Positions 28,001-40,272 of a stretch of 64,000 bases of DNA are shown here, piece by piece. Both the position numbers and the translations under genes were made by a program. The stretch is from Thunnus maccoyii (Eukaryota > Chordata > Actinopteri > Scombriformes > Scombridae): the NCBI RefSeq assembly GCF_910596095.1, contig NC_056550.1:20890001-20954000 (forward strand), given 5' to 3'. How positions within the stretch are numbered: the stretch's first letter is position 1; every line of letters begins with the position of its first letter. The notes beneath the pieces were generated by a model that did not search any database, was not told the origin of the DNA, and was given only the letters and a program-made list of their open reading frames with translations.

Positions 28001-31000
28001 GTGCTGCAAGGTTTATACACTGCACTCTGCTCTTTACCACATATCCACTCTGGGTGTTTATGCACTGCGTGTCAACTCACTGTCTTAGTGAAGCCGCTGG
28101 TGCAAGAAGTTTGCTATGTTTGATGTCTTCTATGTTGAGGTGTAATTGTGGAAGTAACTTGTTGTCAATCTTTCAATGTGTGGATAGAAAAAAAAAAGCT
28201 CTTACCTGATCACAGACTAGCTCCCACTTCTTTTCGTTATCGTAATTACTCAAAAGCTTCAGTTTATCTGGGGGCAGATTCATGTAGCTCTGGAAGAGAG
28301 TGAGAACAAGTCAGTTCATCATAACAACTGCACGATAATTTAGCACGCAAATTTTACATTTTGTGATTTCTTCACCCTGCCTGCTTATGCAACCATTTTC
28401 AAATTTATAAAACCACAGGTGCACTTTCAGTGTAAAACGGAAGGGTGTACACTGAATGCCGGATGACTCAGTGTTTACATGTGTATGTATTGATGGTTGT
28501 CAGGTTACATGTACGTCAGAGAAAGTAAAATTTTACACTAGTTTTGCACTACAATGCAACCTGTACAAAAGATGTTTGTCCTCATCATCCTCATTTAAGA
28601 AAACCCACTCCACTTCCCAATTTTATTTATTTCTTTGTTTATTTACTTATTTATTTATATGACCAGATTTAAAATATGATCTGTGTCAGCTGTTTATATA
28701 TAGACATGATTAGATCATTATTTAGATGCCTTCCTGTCAGAAACTGTGTATAATATGTCTATAATCTTCCCAACCTCACGGAGAAGTTTCACATAAATCA
28801 AGAACCCCCCCCCACCTCCACAACATTTCAGTAACGTTGACTCAACCATATACGGAGTTGACATATTGGTGCCTAAAAAGTGCCGTTTCAATTTGAGTTA
28901 TCACCCCCAGTCTACAGTGAAATGTCTGACATTTAGATGACAGAAGAACTGAAAGGTTTAATGAATGACTGTGACACGAATGTCCAAGTCACCAGACCTC
29001 ATCCCAAATTAACTTTTATGACAAAACCAAATAAGGGAGTTTGTGTAGAAAAAAAAGGACAGTTTTAAAGGGCAAGATGCCTGAACAGATCTAAAGAATT
29101 GGAGAGTTGCAAAGCCTGTCTTTGGTCAGTGATTAATTACATTTCTCTTTTTGCACAATTCTCTTTTAGTTTCACAACACTGCATCAATCTACACCAACC
29201 CCATCACTTGTTGTGCACCTGACCCAAGACTCCAGACACAATAATGACTTACTAGACTAAACATTTCAGTTGAAACTGGGTGGTGATCTAGAATATACCA
29301 GTTTGTACATTCAAACGGTGCCTAGTAGTTTCTTTTCCACACCCCAAAAAAAAAAAGAGAAGCAAAATCGAAAATGCCCCGCTGTTTTGCCGGGGAGTTG
29401 GCGGTTTGTTTCTGGCAGGGTAAAGGGAGGGGTCTCACTGTGGGTTTTGTGGCAAAATACTTACATCAAAACACTTTTTAATGACACATATAAGCGTTTG
29501 TGTGCCTGAACGTACACACACAACAAGTATAAATTCCCCCAAGTTTAGAAACTGTGCAGAAAAGAAGAAGAAGGCCCACTTCTCATTTCCTTGTAGATTT
29601 AGTTACACACACTTAAGGAAGGTACAGAATGGCGTCTCTCTAAAGTTTACTTAGGAAGTATTTTGCTGAAAGAGGAAGTGAGGTCATTCTCTCTTTTATT
29701 GCCTCCTTTGTTAATTTTTCCGAGTGAGCAAAATATGTCACACAGACATTGTGAAATGGTTAACCCTAAAGCCACACAACGTCTTCATGCTTTGTTGTAT
29801 CTTCAAGTATGACGACATTGGAATTCTAACAAGACGTTTTGTCAACTTATGTGAAATAATCATATGTGAATTTTAAAATAAATATCAGTATAATGCATAA
29901 ATAAATAAAGTTACATATAATAATATAGGCGGCGCTTCACCTGTGCCTTGAATAAAACAAGTAAACTGGTTTCAAGTGAAAAAAAAAAGATTCCTTAGAT
30001 ACATAGTTTGACTTTCCAACGTGAGTTTTTACTCATCTCTTTACACATCCACAGAGTACCTGGATGCTGTTCATCCAGAGGCAAAAGAAAAGATTTTGGC
30101 CCATCACTTAACACATGATGTCACACATATGTGGAGCATCATAAGAAGAAAAATAAAAAATATTTTGGGGAGCAGAGACCAAAACTTTAACCATTATGGT
30201 GTAAAACTTTTTTTTCTATTTCTTAAAATTATGTTTACACACATATACAGATGGGTGACAAATTAAAAGAAAAACCGGTAAAGGTCTGAATGCTTGATCC
30301 CTACAGTGAGGGGATCTGATGGCTCCGTTATGCTGTGGGGGGCATTTTGCTGGCATGGTTTGGGTCCACTTGTCCCCTTAGAGGGAAGGATCACTGCAAA
30401 TCAATACAAAGTTGTTTAGAGTGATCACCTTTATCTTGATCTTGATGAAACATTTCCATCCTGATGGGAGTGGTCTCTTCCAGGATGACAATGCCCCAAT
30501 TCACAGGGCATGAGAGGTCACTGAATGGTTTGATGAGTATGAAAATGATGTGAATCATATGGTATTGCCTTCACAGTCACCAGATCTCAACATAATTGAG
30601 CACCTATGGGAGATTTTGGACCGACGTGTTAGGCAGCGTTCTCCACCACCATCATCAAAACACCAAATGAGGGAATATCTTTTGGAAGAATGGTGTCGGG
30701 GCGGCTGAGGCTCAGGGGGTAGAGCGGGTTGTCTACTAATCAGAAGATCAGCGGTTCAATTCCCGGCTCCTCCAGTCCACATGTGGAAGTGTCCTTGGGC
30801 AAGATACTGAACCCCAAATTGCTCCTGATGGCTGTGTGCATGTGTGTGAATGATTAGATTTCCTCTGATGTGCAGGTTGGGACCTTGCATGGTAGCCCCT
30901 GCAATAAGTGTGTGAAAGGGTGAATGTGACTTGTAGTGTTAAAATTGTTTTGAGTGGTCGGAAGACTAGAAAGATGCAACACAAGTACAATCCATTTACC

Positions 31001-32440
31001 ATTTGTTCATCCCTCCAGAAGAGTTCAGAGACTTGTACAATCTATGCCAAGGTGCATTGAAGCTGTTCTGGCAGCATGTGGTGACCCAAAACCTTACTAA
31101 CACTAACACTTTATGTTGGTTTTTCCTTTAATTTGTCACCCATCTGTATATACATATAGCCATGGACAACTATATACTGTATATAAAGCATTACTAATAA
31201 ACATGCACAAACAGAGAGGGGAAAAAACAAAAAAGGGGAAAAAAGTAGTCAAGAAGTTTCTTTTTTAAAAAAAGGTAGAAAACTTGAGACAACCCGTACA
31301 GGTTGACAAAGTCAAACTCCTTATTGATGTTAATGGACACACTGCAGGCTGCTGTGTGTCAGCATGACATCTCTTCTGTTCACTTTTGAAGCTTTTGATG
31401 TTTATTAACATAGACCTGCCCAAGAAATTCAAATCAGAGCTTTAAACTGAGTTATATCTTTGTATCTTTCATTTGATATTTGTTTGTTTTTTTCTGCTAC
31501 AAATATATAGCAAAACTAATCAAAGATACAGTTGCTTTACTGTCCCTTGTTTTGATGTCTTATGGTTTTATTATGTCCCAAACACTTTAAATATTCATCA
31601 TGAGATTTTATGTTTTCCAAGGTCTTGTAAGACTGTTGAAAGAATGGTGAAACAGTTGCTTTCCGGTCTTATGGTCTCTCTCATGTAAATGTGTTTCTCA
31701 ACTTCCCCTTGGGGCCAGCTGCCCATGCATGCACTAATCACCCTGTTCCTAGCCTGCCATTTTCAAATCACACAGTAAAGGAAATAAGTACTGATCAGTC
31801 TGAACACTTGTTAATGGCACTGGTTTATTTGTGATAAACCAGTAATTTGCTGTTAACCTTTGTGGTATTATTACTGGACAAAATGGACAGGTCAAATGAT
31901 GCTTTGCTAGATCAAATTTGAAGCAGATACTTTGCAACATCAACATCAGACACATCAAGTCTGTATACAGCTTAAATTGTTTTTAGCAGCACACATTAGA
32001 CAGAGTGTAACTGCTCAAAACAAGACTCAAAACACTTGCAACTTATAAAAACTTTAAATTCTCTGATAAATTAGTGTGATTTGTTTTTTTCTGTGCCTCT
32101 GAATCATATGTATCTGCATAGTTCTCCCAGCCTTTTCATATATATCTAAAAATCTAACTGGCATTATTACACTGGAAATACAGCAAATGCATAATATCTG
32201 TGTTTTCATGTGTAGTAAGGGTGTTGCCTTCCCTTCTCCTGTGCAGCCACTCACCAGCACCACGTTGAAGCGTGCCTCCAGCTCCTCCTCTGGAGGCATG
32301 GGCAGTTTGGGGGGAGCCGGCTGCTTCTTCTGCAAGGCTGGTGTGGGGTCACTCATACCTGTAGCTGCCCCAACTGAGTTCCTGGCCTCTCGCCCCTCAG
32401 CCGGTTCCTGCTCCAAGCCCCCTGCAGCCGCATTCCCCAT
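19002..32440 (-). CDS. fmnl1: Formin-like protein 1 (diaphanous-related formin), complete
   Basis: Twenty-five exons, in transcript order: 32440-32255, 28289-28206, 27798-27712, 27613-27540, 27201-27118, 27013-26870, 26092-25984, 25709-25633, 25551-25458, 25068-24994, 24888-24778, 22857-22708, 22591-22490, 22207-21628, 21459-21335, 21199-21000, 20891-20657, 20559-20491, 20407-20327, 20238-20109, 20014-19851, 19741-19640, 19552-19457, 19290-19176, 19066-19002; 3339 bp, 1112 aa. The N-terminus MGNAAAGG has Gly2 for probable myristoylation, then [12 protein letters not shown] as in FMNL1. The GBD/DID region includes [28 protein letters not shown] and [21 protein letters not shown] coiled coil, a poly-Pro FH1 (about 530-650), FH2 ([30 protein letters not shown]) and a DAD tail follow. 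Known: binds Rho GTPases at the membrane, and nucleates, elongates and bundles actin, strongly in leukocytes. The tail ([14 protein letters not shown]) looks like the FMNL2/3-type splice form. One donor is weak (gttaat, 25457-25452). Confidence 0.95.
21628..22207 (-). CDS. fmnl1: fmnl1 FH1 exon (poly-proline)
   Basis: One 580 bp exon encodes a charged helix ([20 protein letters not shown]), a short coiled coil ([18 protein letters not shown]), an acidic Ser/Pro linker, then at least seven proline runs of 5-11 residues separated by Gly/Ala, ending [11 protein letters not shown]1 poly-Pro tracts bind profilin-actin and feed the adjoining FH2. The plus strand is a G-rich GGT/GGA array (21650-21880), which produces long but meaningless antisense reading frames rich in Gly or Arg. 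Such an array is also prone to length change and sequencing error. Confidence 0.93.
22995..24650 (-). mobile_element. Degenerate LINE (CR1/L2/Rex-like) fragment
   Basis: Lies in the fmnl1 intron between exons 22857-22708 and 24888-24778, in the same orientation as fmnl1. On the minus strand, frame 24257-23844 shows reverse-transcriptase blocks: [42 protein letters not shown] and the catalytic YADDTVLYY. Further downstream (about 23650-23390) are C-terminal pieces with SALRFITGD. Frames are shifted and the 5' part is missing, so it is dead. The low-coordinate end has a GAAT tandem repeat (23014-23034), as expected for the 3' tail of CR1/L2-type LINEs. The exact clade is not certain. Confidence 0.8.
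23844..24257 (-). pseudogene. LINE reverse-transcriptase remnant
   Basis: An open frame of about 137 codons retaining RT motifs through YADD, with substitutions at usually fixed places (SISDP in place of the common SILGP). It has no ORF1, no endonuclease and no intact C-terminus in frame. It is a fossil of the element described at 22995-24650. Confidence 0.75.
30246..31148 (+). mobile_element. Tc1/mariner-like element, degenerate, interrupted by a SINE
   Basis: Inverted ends of about 30 bp match (CAGATGGGTGACAAATTAAA at the left, its reverse complement at 31119-31146), flanked by TA. The inside carries remnants of a Tc1 transposase on the plus strand: DDNAPIHRA about 30485-30510, then [20 protein letters not shown] about 30565-30625, containing the second Asp and the last acidic residue of the DDE/D triad. 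The N-terminal part is missing, so it is a deletion derivative. The frame is split near 30695 by a SINE and resumes at [10 protein letters not shown]. Confidence 0.85.
30696..31008 (+). repeat. tRNA-derived SINE nested in the Tc1-like element
   Basis: The insertion begins with a tRNA-like head: an A-box-like GGCTCAGGGGGTAGAGCGGG and a B-box GGTTCAATTCC at 30753-30763, spaced as in RNA polymerase III promoters. A body follows (CTTGGGCAAGATACTGAACC) of the kind common in fish SINEs. It interrupts the transposase frame. Target-site duplication is not clear. This is not a functional tRNA gene, since no cloverleaf continues past the head. Confidence 0.75.
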
Positions 32441-33816
32441 CACTAATCTCCACAAGTAATCCAGGAGGAAAGCTTTACACAAACACTATTTTTGCTGAAA
32501 AATCAGTATATTCCACAGAGTGACAAAAGGCGCTCACTCCAAATGACAAGATCAAGCAGGCCTATATCAAACTGAGTCTTTGGGCCTTCAGCGAGAGGAA
32601 CATCAAGCCACTTGTTTACTGCATCCGTCTTGGTCCTGAGGACAGGGTGGATGATGAAAGAAGGCAGTTCGTCCTCATGTCTGTCTTCTCTTCAACCTGT
32701 CTCTCTCTGTCTACAAGTATCTTTGAGGATAAGGCAACAAGCCTTGATTGGGCTTGTTAGGGCACCAAGAAAGTAGCACCTATCTATTACTCACTATTCT
32801 CTACGCTAGTTGATCGAAAACTCCTCTGGTGAGTTTGGTATAGGACTGCGTGTGAGAGGAAGGAGAGGGGAGTGTGTGACACATTCTAACACAGACAGAA
32901 ACCGCAGAAGCATCAAAAGCAGAAGCAGCAGAGTAACTTCCTGTGTATGACAGCAGCAGAACATAGGGGTGGAGGATATGGTAACCGTTAGGCACATCAT
33001 AAAGTCAGAGGGTGATTGATGAATTGAAGATAAGGTAGTGCAGGAATTACAAAAAGCACAATGTCCAAAGATGAGTAACCAAATGCTAACCAGGCAGGTG
33101 AAGATGTAAAATTAACGAGCAATTAACCAGACACTTTCTCCCACTTTACCATGAATCCACCTGTACTACAGGGCAGACAGTCATTCTCTTGATGCCAGCT
33201 AAACCTGCATGGGTCAGGGGTTACATCAGGATTACATTTTTTTTGGTCATTTCCCTTCACCTGAGTCCAGATTGTTTGTGGCACTCAGGTAAAGGGGGAT
33301 CCAGTGTGACAAGGTAGTGATGATTGTCCAACAGCGACCCTCTGTGCTTGAAGCCAATTACTGCATACATCGCTGCTGCATTCGCGTGTCCCCGGAAACT
33401 TATCAATAACCTTCAGAAAACATAGCTACGTTCGAGATTTTGAGGCTAAATGAGAACGGTGGACACGGACCCTGTAATACAATTTGGTTCAATATATTTA
33501 TATGTATGTATGATAATAAATATATAAAAATTATCACCAGTTGTCGTCGTGCGAAGCCTACTTGCTTTTGGTAAATCTTACATACGAATTAGTTCACTTT
33601 AGGAAAATGATTATCGAGTTAGTTGTGGACGCAAGTGTGTAATTCGAGGGTTCACGAATTACTAAAATTTTTACGCCTGATCCAGCTGGGTCTTTTTGCG
33701 GATTTGGATATCTGGAAGTAAACGTTTAATCTGCTGCAACTTTTTAAAAGAAGAAATTACAAATTTACGACAAGTACGCGAAGGCAGCAGCGCTATCAGT
33801 TATTTAGCATTCCAAA
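32441..33816. other. Divergent fmnl1 / mlx intergenic region
   Basis: About 1.4 kb between the two start codons, transcribed outward on both sides, so it must hold both promoters and 5'UTRs. No TATA box or CpG-dense island is obvious. Small ORFs at 32801-33000 are not supported. If either gene has a non-coding first exon, it is not resolved here. Confidence 0.6.
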
Positions 33817-36800
33817 ATGACGGACCCGACAACGTCGCCAGAGGACCACTGGAAAGTAAGTATGTTTAACTGATGTTAGCTAACGTCAACCTTTTTGTGT
33901 GAAATTGATTTGCACCTCTGCTGTGTGACACCATAGTTGACTAACGAACCTCGTTTTCGTCTAAAAGATGACGTTTTGCTAACATTACAGTTTAGCTGTG
34001 CATTGTTAGCTCGACTGCTAACGTTAGCTAGCTGACGTATGGTAACGTTGCAGAGCTATAGCGGTTGGCTGGTTAAGTAAACAAAATCATGTTCCCCAAA
34101 TAGAATTTGTTTGTGTGGAAAATATATTATGTTTCTGTTTGTGCATTTATTTTAAACTTCCATGCGAAAGCAAAGTTTAAATTTGTTGAAGAGTCTGCCA
34201 GAATGTGCCATTAAGTTACCAAGCTTGTGTTCATTTCTGTTTGCATCACAATCACATGATAATTGAACCTGTGAGAAACACTGCTTCACAACATTGTATA
34301 TATACTGTATGTGATTAAGAAATGACTTGGTCCACATTCCATTGTCAGAAGTATTGACTGCTCCTCAAAACGGTGAATAAATGTCTTAATGTTGCATCTG
34401 ATTATGATTTACTTAGCTGTCAATCATGCCAAAGCTGCGTGTGAATACGTTTGTGATAAAAAGTTATCAACAAAGATATAGGTCTCAATCTTCCTCATAT
34501 CAGGGACTCCTAAATAAAGCTGTTGAAACATATCAAACTCTTTTAGGAGGGCAGCATCTGATATAGTTGTTATCAGAAATCCTCATTTATAAATATATGT
34601 TTCTGCTCCAGGTGGAGAGAATAAAACATTTGGTCAGAATAGACATTGTCAAATACTAAACATCTATCACGACTCAGTGCTGAAATTAAACACAGTTTTA
34701 AGAGTTTTTACAGGTCGAACCACTTACAGACCCCCAGAGATAACTGGACCCAACTTTGGAGCCACAACTTTAAGTAATAATTGGGTCGTGGTGCCCTAGA
34801 TCAAACAGTGGATCTGTGATGGAAGTACTAATTTGGTGCAGCTCTTTATCCTCCTGCATACATGAATTGGACAAATAAGGGCAATGCTCAGTGGGGGTGT
34901 AGACTATCTATCAAGCAGGCAAGCTGTTGGCCCATTGTCAGCGTATTTGGGGCAGCACAATTTTCCCCCCTGTCATTCCAGCCTCTCAGCCTCTATTTTC
35001 TCATTTCTCCATCTTCTGTTGTTTGGTGATGGCTCGGCAGACAGACGGGGCTTTCAGCGACAGTGGCTTTGACCCCAGTGAGTATTCAGTCAGTTCATAT
35101 CCCGTTGTTTGTCCTGATATTCAGGCTATGTGATGGTGAAGTTTTGTTTCTGGTCTTTGAGATTAGTATGTCAATCTATTTCTGCTCTTGCAGTGAAAGA
35201 TATTTTATGTCTGCTGTCTTGCTCCGCAGGTTTCTTTGCTGAAACTGCCAGAAAGGGTACCGTTGTGTCCAGGGCTAACAGCATCGGCTCGACAAGTGCC
35301 TCTTCAGTACCAAATACAGGTATTGTTGTTTCTAGCAGATGGGATCTGACATTGCTGACGAGGTTAAAGAGAGAATTTATGCTTCTTTAACTGTGCCTCT
35401 CATTGAATGACTTTCCTGAAATGCATATATTTGTAGTCTTAATTCTGTAGAATATATAATAGAATATTTGGAATTTATAGAATATTATATTACCTTTCAT
35501 GTCTTTCTACTCATGTGAGTTACTGTACTTTTGGTCGGATTCAGTAGAGGCTCACAGGAAAACAGGTTTCTCTAATAGGATATAAAAGGACAATAATTCT
35601 AATGGAGGGCTTTAAAAAAATTAACAGGACCATATACTGTTATAATTGTTTCCGCATTTTTAAGTGTATTACAGCAGTCGACATGACTTGACAGAAGCAT
35701 GAATCAGCTTTTCTGCGTCCCGCTGAGATGAAAAAGTGGCCCAGGGTTGGATAAAGACAGTCTCCATGGTTATAAATCTTATTTAAAGGTACTCTGTCAC
35801 TGTTAAAGGCATGTTTCTTCATCAGAGTCTTAATATATTCTCAAATAGATGATGAAGACAGTGACTACAGGCATGAGACGTCATATAAGGACTCATATAA
35901 AGATCGGCGGAGACAAGCGCACACACAGGCTGAGCAGAAGCGTAGGGATGCTATCAAGGTAAGACTGTTATATAGTAGACTGCAGTAGGATGTAGGTCTC
36001 TGAGAATTATTTTTAGATTTTTATTTTTTTCACTTGTTAATAACAACTTTCTTTTTTTTTTTAACTGCAGAAAGGCTATGATGACCTCCAGTCAATAGTA
36101 CCGACCTGCCAGCAGCAGTCTGAATTTGCAGTGGGAGCACAGAAGATCAGCAAGGCTACTATACTGCAGAAAAGTAAGACGTGATCTACAGTTGCTCTCT
36201 GCATAAAGGCAGTTTTGTAAACACAAGGATTACCATCGTTATTCAAATAACTTTGACTTTAAGGTTAGAGTGAAATCTTTCAGATTTACACTCACTGGCC
36301 ACTTTATTAGGTACACCTTGCTAGTACCTGGTTGGACCCACTTTTGCCTTCAGAACTGCCTTAATTCTTTGTGGCATAGATTCAGCAAGGTGCTGAAAAC
36401 ATTCGTCAGAGATTTTGGTCCATATTGACATGATAGCATCATGCAGTTGCTGCAGATTTGTCGGCTGCACATCCACAATTCAAATCTCCCGTTCCACCCA
36501 GGGTCGGCTCTAGCACATTTGGTGTCCAAGGCGAGCTTCACCCGCCTCTCCCCACTATTTATAATTTAAATAGAACTTTAAATAGAGCAGTTTTTAGTCT
36601 GACAGCTGGGGTCTATTCCAGAAAGCAGACAAACACTGAGCCCAAACTCTGAACTCTGAGATGGGAAACTCAGAGTTTAGCTGATCAGAGTCAGTTCAGT
36701 CAATTCTGAGCATGTTCACTCTGAGTTAAGCTTGTGCATGGTGAATATAAAAAAAAGACATTATCAGTGGAGCTCTGATACTATGAGTCACCATGGCAAC

Positions 36801-38964
36801 AGGTAAATAAAAGGCAGAGCCTCCATTTTAATCTATTGGATGTAGAGATATTAATGCACAATAAAGTTTTATTCAGTGTTGTCCATTAATTCATCATTTA
36901 CCAGACTCATACTTCCTTAATGAACGATAAAATGGAATCTGACTGTGTATTAGGCTATAGCTTACATTACATTTTAAATATATTTATTCAGCTTTAACCT
37001 GACAGGTCACATATTATACTCATTTTCAACAAGTTAAAATAGATCTCTGAGGTCCCTAAAACATGTATTCGGAGTTTTTTGCTGAAAGTGCCACTGAGAT
37101 TATGGATTCTAGCCTCTATACCCCTCTGTTTCAGTCCTTTTCTCTATGGGCTGTTTCTGTTTCTACTCAAATGAGCTGCTGCTCCCCACACCCCACTCCA
37201 GAATTGAGTGTGACTTCTGGCTGTGATAAAATGCGAGATTAAATGACCGCAACACAAAAGACTGAGGGCTGTTGACAGTATTCATATTCAAACAGGAACT
37301 ACAACAGAGCTGCAGTAGTGTCACCGATACTAGTATTACAGTAACGCTAAGTGTGAATGGACTAATCAGCCAATCACGTGGACACATGATTGGCTGATTT
37401 AGATATTAGCATTAAGGAGCAGTTGAACAGTGTACCTAATAAAGTGGCCAGTGAGTGTATTTTGGAGTAAACCGTTTTGTCATTGTGGATGAACACTTAA
37501 AGGCCACACATGCTAATGAATGTATTCGGAATAGTTCGAACATCATTTGACATCTCAACATGTCTGTCAGGACATAACAGAGTAAATAGGAGGAAATCAG
37601 TAAAGGTCAGGTTATTCTGTCCAACTTCCAACACTGGCATTATAATCTAGTTATCTAAACAGAGTATCCAATAGAGTCCTGATTGAACATGGCACAAAAA
37701 CTGGCAGGGTCACTGGTTTATCTCTCACTTGTGCCACATGTCAGCGCCCAATCACAGGTAACAGTCTCACATGCTCACATTATGAAAAGTGAGCCAAGAA
37801 TAAAGACCATAATGGAAAAGAACAAAAGACATGAATTACATAAATATATATTTACATATATATTCAGATCACCAGAGTTCAACAGAAAGATGTTGGAGAC
37901 AAACTGTCACACAGCACAGAGATATCTACACTTTGTTTCTTTACAAGGGGAAAAAGAGGAACTTGCAGAGTTTCAGCATTATGGTAGATGGTTGTTGTGG
38001 GATATCTATATATATGGAAACTTAAAACCGTCTGTAATCTGTGTGCATTGAATCCCTGACTGATGCATTTCTGTATTTTATTTTTTCCAGCAATTGACTA
38101 CATTCATTTTCTTCATAAAGAAAAGAAGAAGCAAGAGGAGGAAGTTTCCGTACTAAGGAAAGAAGTGATGGCCCTGAAGATCATGAAAACGTGAGATAGT
38201 GGTCGAAAAACTTTTTCAGCCAAGCGTTTTTTCCCCCCCATAATTTACTCCACAGTCCCACTTGTTAGCAAACCAATATCTTCCTACATTTAGGGCAAAC
38301 CCTGTCAAGATGTTTCCTTCATTTGCATTCTAAAGTCATGAATGTTTTGCATCCAAACAAATTGAAAGCAGGATTTTAAAAGAAATATTGATCACAGACA
38401 AAGAGAGAAAACTCTTATCTCAATTCTAAACTCGCATCTTAAATCAAGAAATTTAAGGAAGTGCAAGTGTGAAGGTAAATCAATCCATCCACAGTACGGA
38501 AAGAATAGCTCAAGTTCATTATTTCTTCCTGAATGAGTCATGGCCATTGATTAATTGTATATTTTGCACCATCTTAATAAATGGTGTTTGTTTTTCTTAA
38601 CAGGAACTATGAGCACATAGTGAAGGCCCACCAGAACAACCCGCAGCAGGGAGAGGATCAGGTGTCTGACCAGGTCAAGTTCAACATCTTTCAGAGCATC
38701 ATGGACTCCCTGTTCCAGTCTTTCAGCAGTTCTGTTTCAGTGAGCAGCTTCCAAGAACTCTCAGCCTGTGTTTTCAGCTGGATTGAGGAGCACTGCAAGC
38801 CCCAAGTAAGGAATATATTTGATTTATTGTGGTCAGCAGATCAGACACTATTGAGTTCTTGATGTTGAGGTAATTATAATTTGTGTGCTTCTTTTGTTCT
38901 TTACTAGACGCTGAGGGAGTTTGTTGTTGGAGTGCTCCGGCAGCTCAATGGTCAGCTTTATTGA
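33817..38964 (+). CDS. mlx: MAX-like protein X (Mlx), bHLH-zip transcription factor
   Basis: Eight exons: 33817-33855, 35041-35077, 35230-35319, 35849-35958, 36071-36173, 38091-38190, 38604-38805, 38908-38964 (TGA 38962-38964); 738 bp, 245 aa, close to the human 244 aa isoform. Start ATG gives MTDPTTSPEDHWK. Seen: RKGTVVSRANSIGSTSASSV, an acidic DDEDSDY, the basic region HTQAEQKRRDAIKKGYDDL (His80, Glu84, Arg88 being the E-box contacts), helix-loop-helix through YIHFLHKEKKKQEEEV, a leucine zipper, then the C-terminal dimerisation/cytoplasmic localisation domain (QVKFNIFQSIMDSLFQSF, SWIEEHCKPQTLREF). Known: obligate partner of MondoA and ChREBP at carbohydrate-response elements and of Mad/Mnt proteins. 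Exon 5 to 6 skips an intron with a Tc1-type element. The second exon is small, and its acceptor is the least certain splice site. Confidence 0.95.
33856..35040 (+). other. mlx: mlx first intron
   Basis: Starts with a perfect GTAAGT donor. It contains several GTTAGCTAACG-like stretches (about 33870-34040) and nothing recognised as a gene or mobile element. Confidence 0.65.
36289..37457. mobile_element. Non-autonomous Tc1-type element with internal foreign insert
   Basis: Lies inside mlx intron 5. The ends are 28 bp inverted repeats (CACTCACTGGCCACTTTATT and its complement) flanked by TA on both sides, as in Tc1/mariner insertions. The left part (to about 36495) and right part (from about 37365, GATTGGCTGATTTAGATATT) look like the familiar ends of one fish element. 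The middle (about 36500-37365), starting GGGTCGGCTCTAGCACATTT, does not fit and is probably a later insertion or replacement. No transposase frame remains. Confidence 0.75.
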
Positions 38965-39869
38965 TCTATTGCAACCTCTGGACTGAACTTCCAGAAATTG
39001 ACTTTGGGCTTGCTCTGGCCTCTCAGGGTGGAGTAAAAACTTCAATCAGCCTCAGGCCATACCACAGTATTTACACTCACTTCAGCTCATCAATGACTCC
39101 TTGGCTGCAATTGGATTACCTCAACCCACACCACGGCAGAGATGAAAAGTTGCATTGGTTTGAGCAGTTAAATGTTTAAGAAAGATCACTTTCTGATTGT
39201 GTAATGGTACATAAATACAGCATCTGCTGACTGTTCATATTTCTTAACTCTTATTCTGCTAAGAAATGCAGAGGAAACATAGTTTCCTAATGAATGTATG
39301 TGTTTAAAGGCATCAGGAAGACATCTAGTGCAGTATGAATCTTGTATTCACAGTCTTGAGAAACATGAGTTGCCCCCTTTTTCTTTTTTTTACGACAAAT
39401 CAAAACCATAACGAGTGAGAGGTTTCATAAAAAAGATTCTCATAGATGGAGTTTGATAAAACTGCTTCTGCAACCTGTCAACCTAACAAACGGAAATAGC
39501 GAGAAGAATGATGGGCAACTCATGAGCCTATACCTTCCCCTCTGTCATGTCAAGAACTTTACAGCCTAATGCTGAACCAGTGGGCTCCTCTCAGCTTCAG
39601 CACTCAAACATTGAGTCAGCCATACCACTCCTCAACTCTAGCAGACAATAGAAAAATACTCCACCAACTGTACTTTGCAGTGTAATTGTCACTTCTCCTG
39701 AGTGGGCTATCAGGAGCATGCTCTACAGAGCTTAAGCTTTTTATCATTGTAGCTGGATTACAACCCAATCTTTTACTGTTAGTGTGACAAACTGACAAGC
39801 TGGCAGAGGCTGAAATTAGTCTCACTGGGTGACAGGTGTGCAATTTAGGCAGCATAACGGTCTAAAATG
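38965..39869 (+). other. mlx: mlx 3'UTR, part before the Tc1-like element
   Basis: About 900 bases after the mlx stop with no AATAAA or ATTAAA hexamer. The transcript therefore probably ran on into what is now transposon and its far flank. Confidence 0.6.
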
Positions 39870-40032
39870 TACAGTTGTATGCAAAAGTTTGGGCAACCTT
39901 TGAAAGATATCATATTTTGGTGATTTTTTTTTTTTAAATTGAAAAGATGCAAACAGTCTCTCTAGGATATGGAACATAAAACAATATTTTCAGCAAGCAT
40001 TAATGCATACTTTATATGTCAAATTGATCAAA

Positions 40033-40051
40033 AATAAAAAAAGAAAATAAA
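40033..40051 (+). terminator. Two AATAAA hexamers supplied by the Tc1-like element
   Basis: AATAAA at 40033-40038 and 40046-40051, followed by a GT-rich segment (TGTGGCATGTG). They are the first canonical poly(A) hexamers after the mlx stop on the plus strand and lie inside the transposon, so they could shorten mlx transcripts. Usage is unproven. Confidence 0.35.
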
Positions 40052-40272
40052 AAACATTGTGGCATGTGCAAAAGTTTGGGCACTCTTAAGAGTTCCGAGG
40101 TGTCAGATTCTTTTTACGTCTCAGACCTTAATCAGCTCGTTAGGCCTGTGGCATGTCAACAGTTGTCATTAGGAAATGTCAGCTGGTGCCTTTACAAATA
40201 CTCTTACTCCTCAAACCTTGTGTGAACACTCAGTAACCACGGGTTCCTCTAAGCAGCTGTGTAAGACCGAAA

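Larger units (their letters stand above)
28290..32254 (-). other. fmnl1: fmnl1 first intron
   Basis: A 4 kb intron between the start-codon exon and the second coding exon. It contains the Tc1-like element with a nested SINE (30246-31148). Apart from T- and A-runs (for example 28620-28660) nothing else was recognised. First introns often carry regulatory sequence, but none is demonstrable here. Confidence 0.7.

Noticed and set aside
30696-30770. A tRNA gene suggested by A- and B-box sequences
   Set aside because: The sequence continues into a SINE body and does not fold as a complete tRNA; it is the head of a retroposon.
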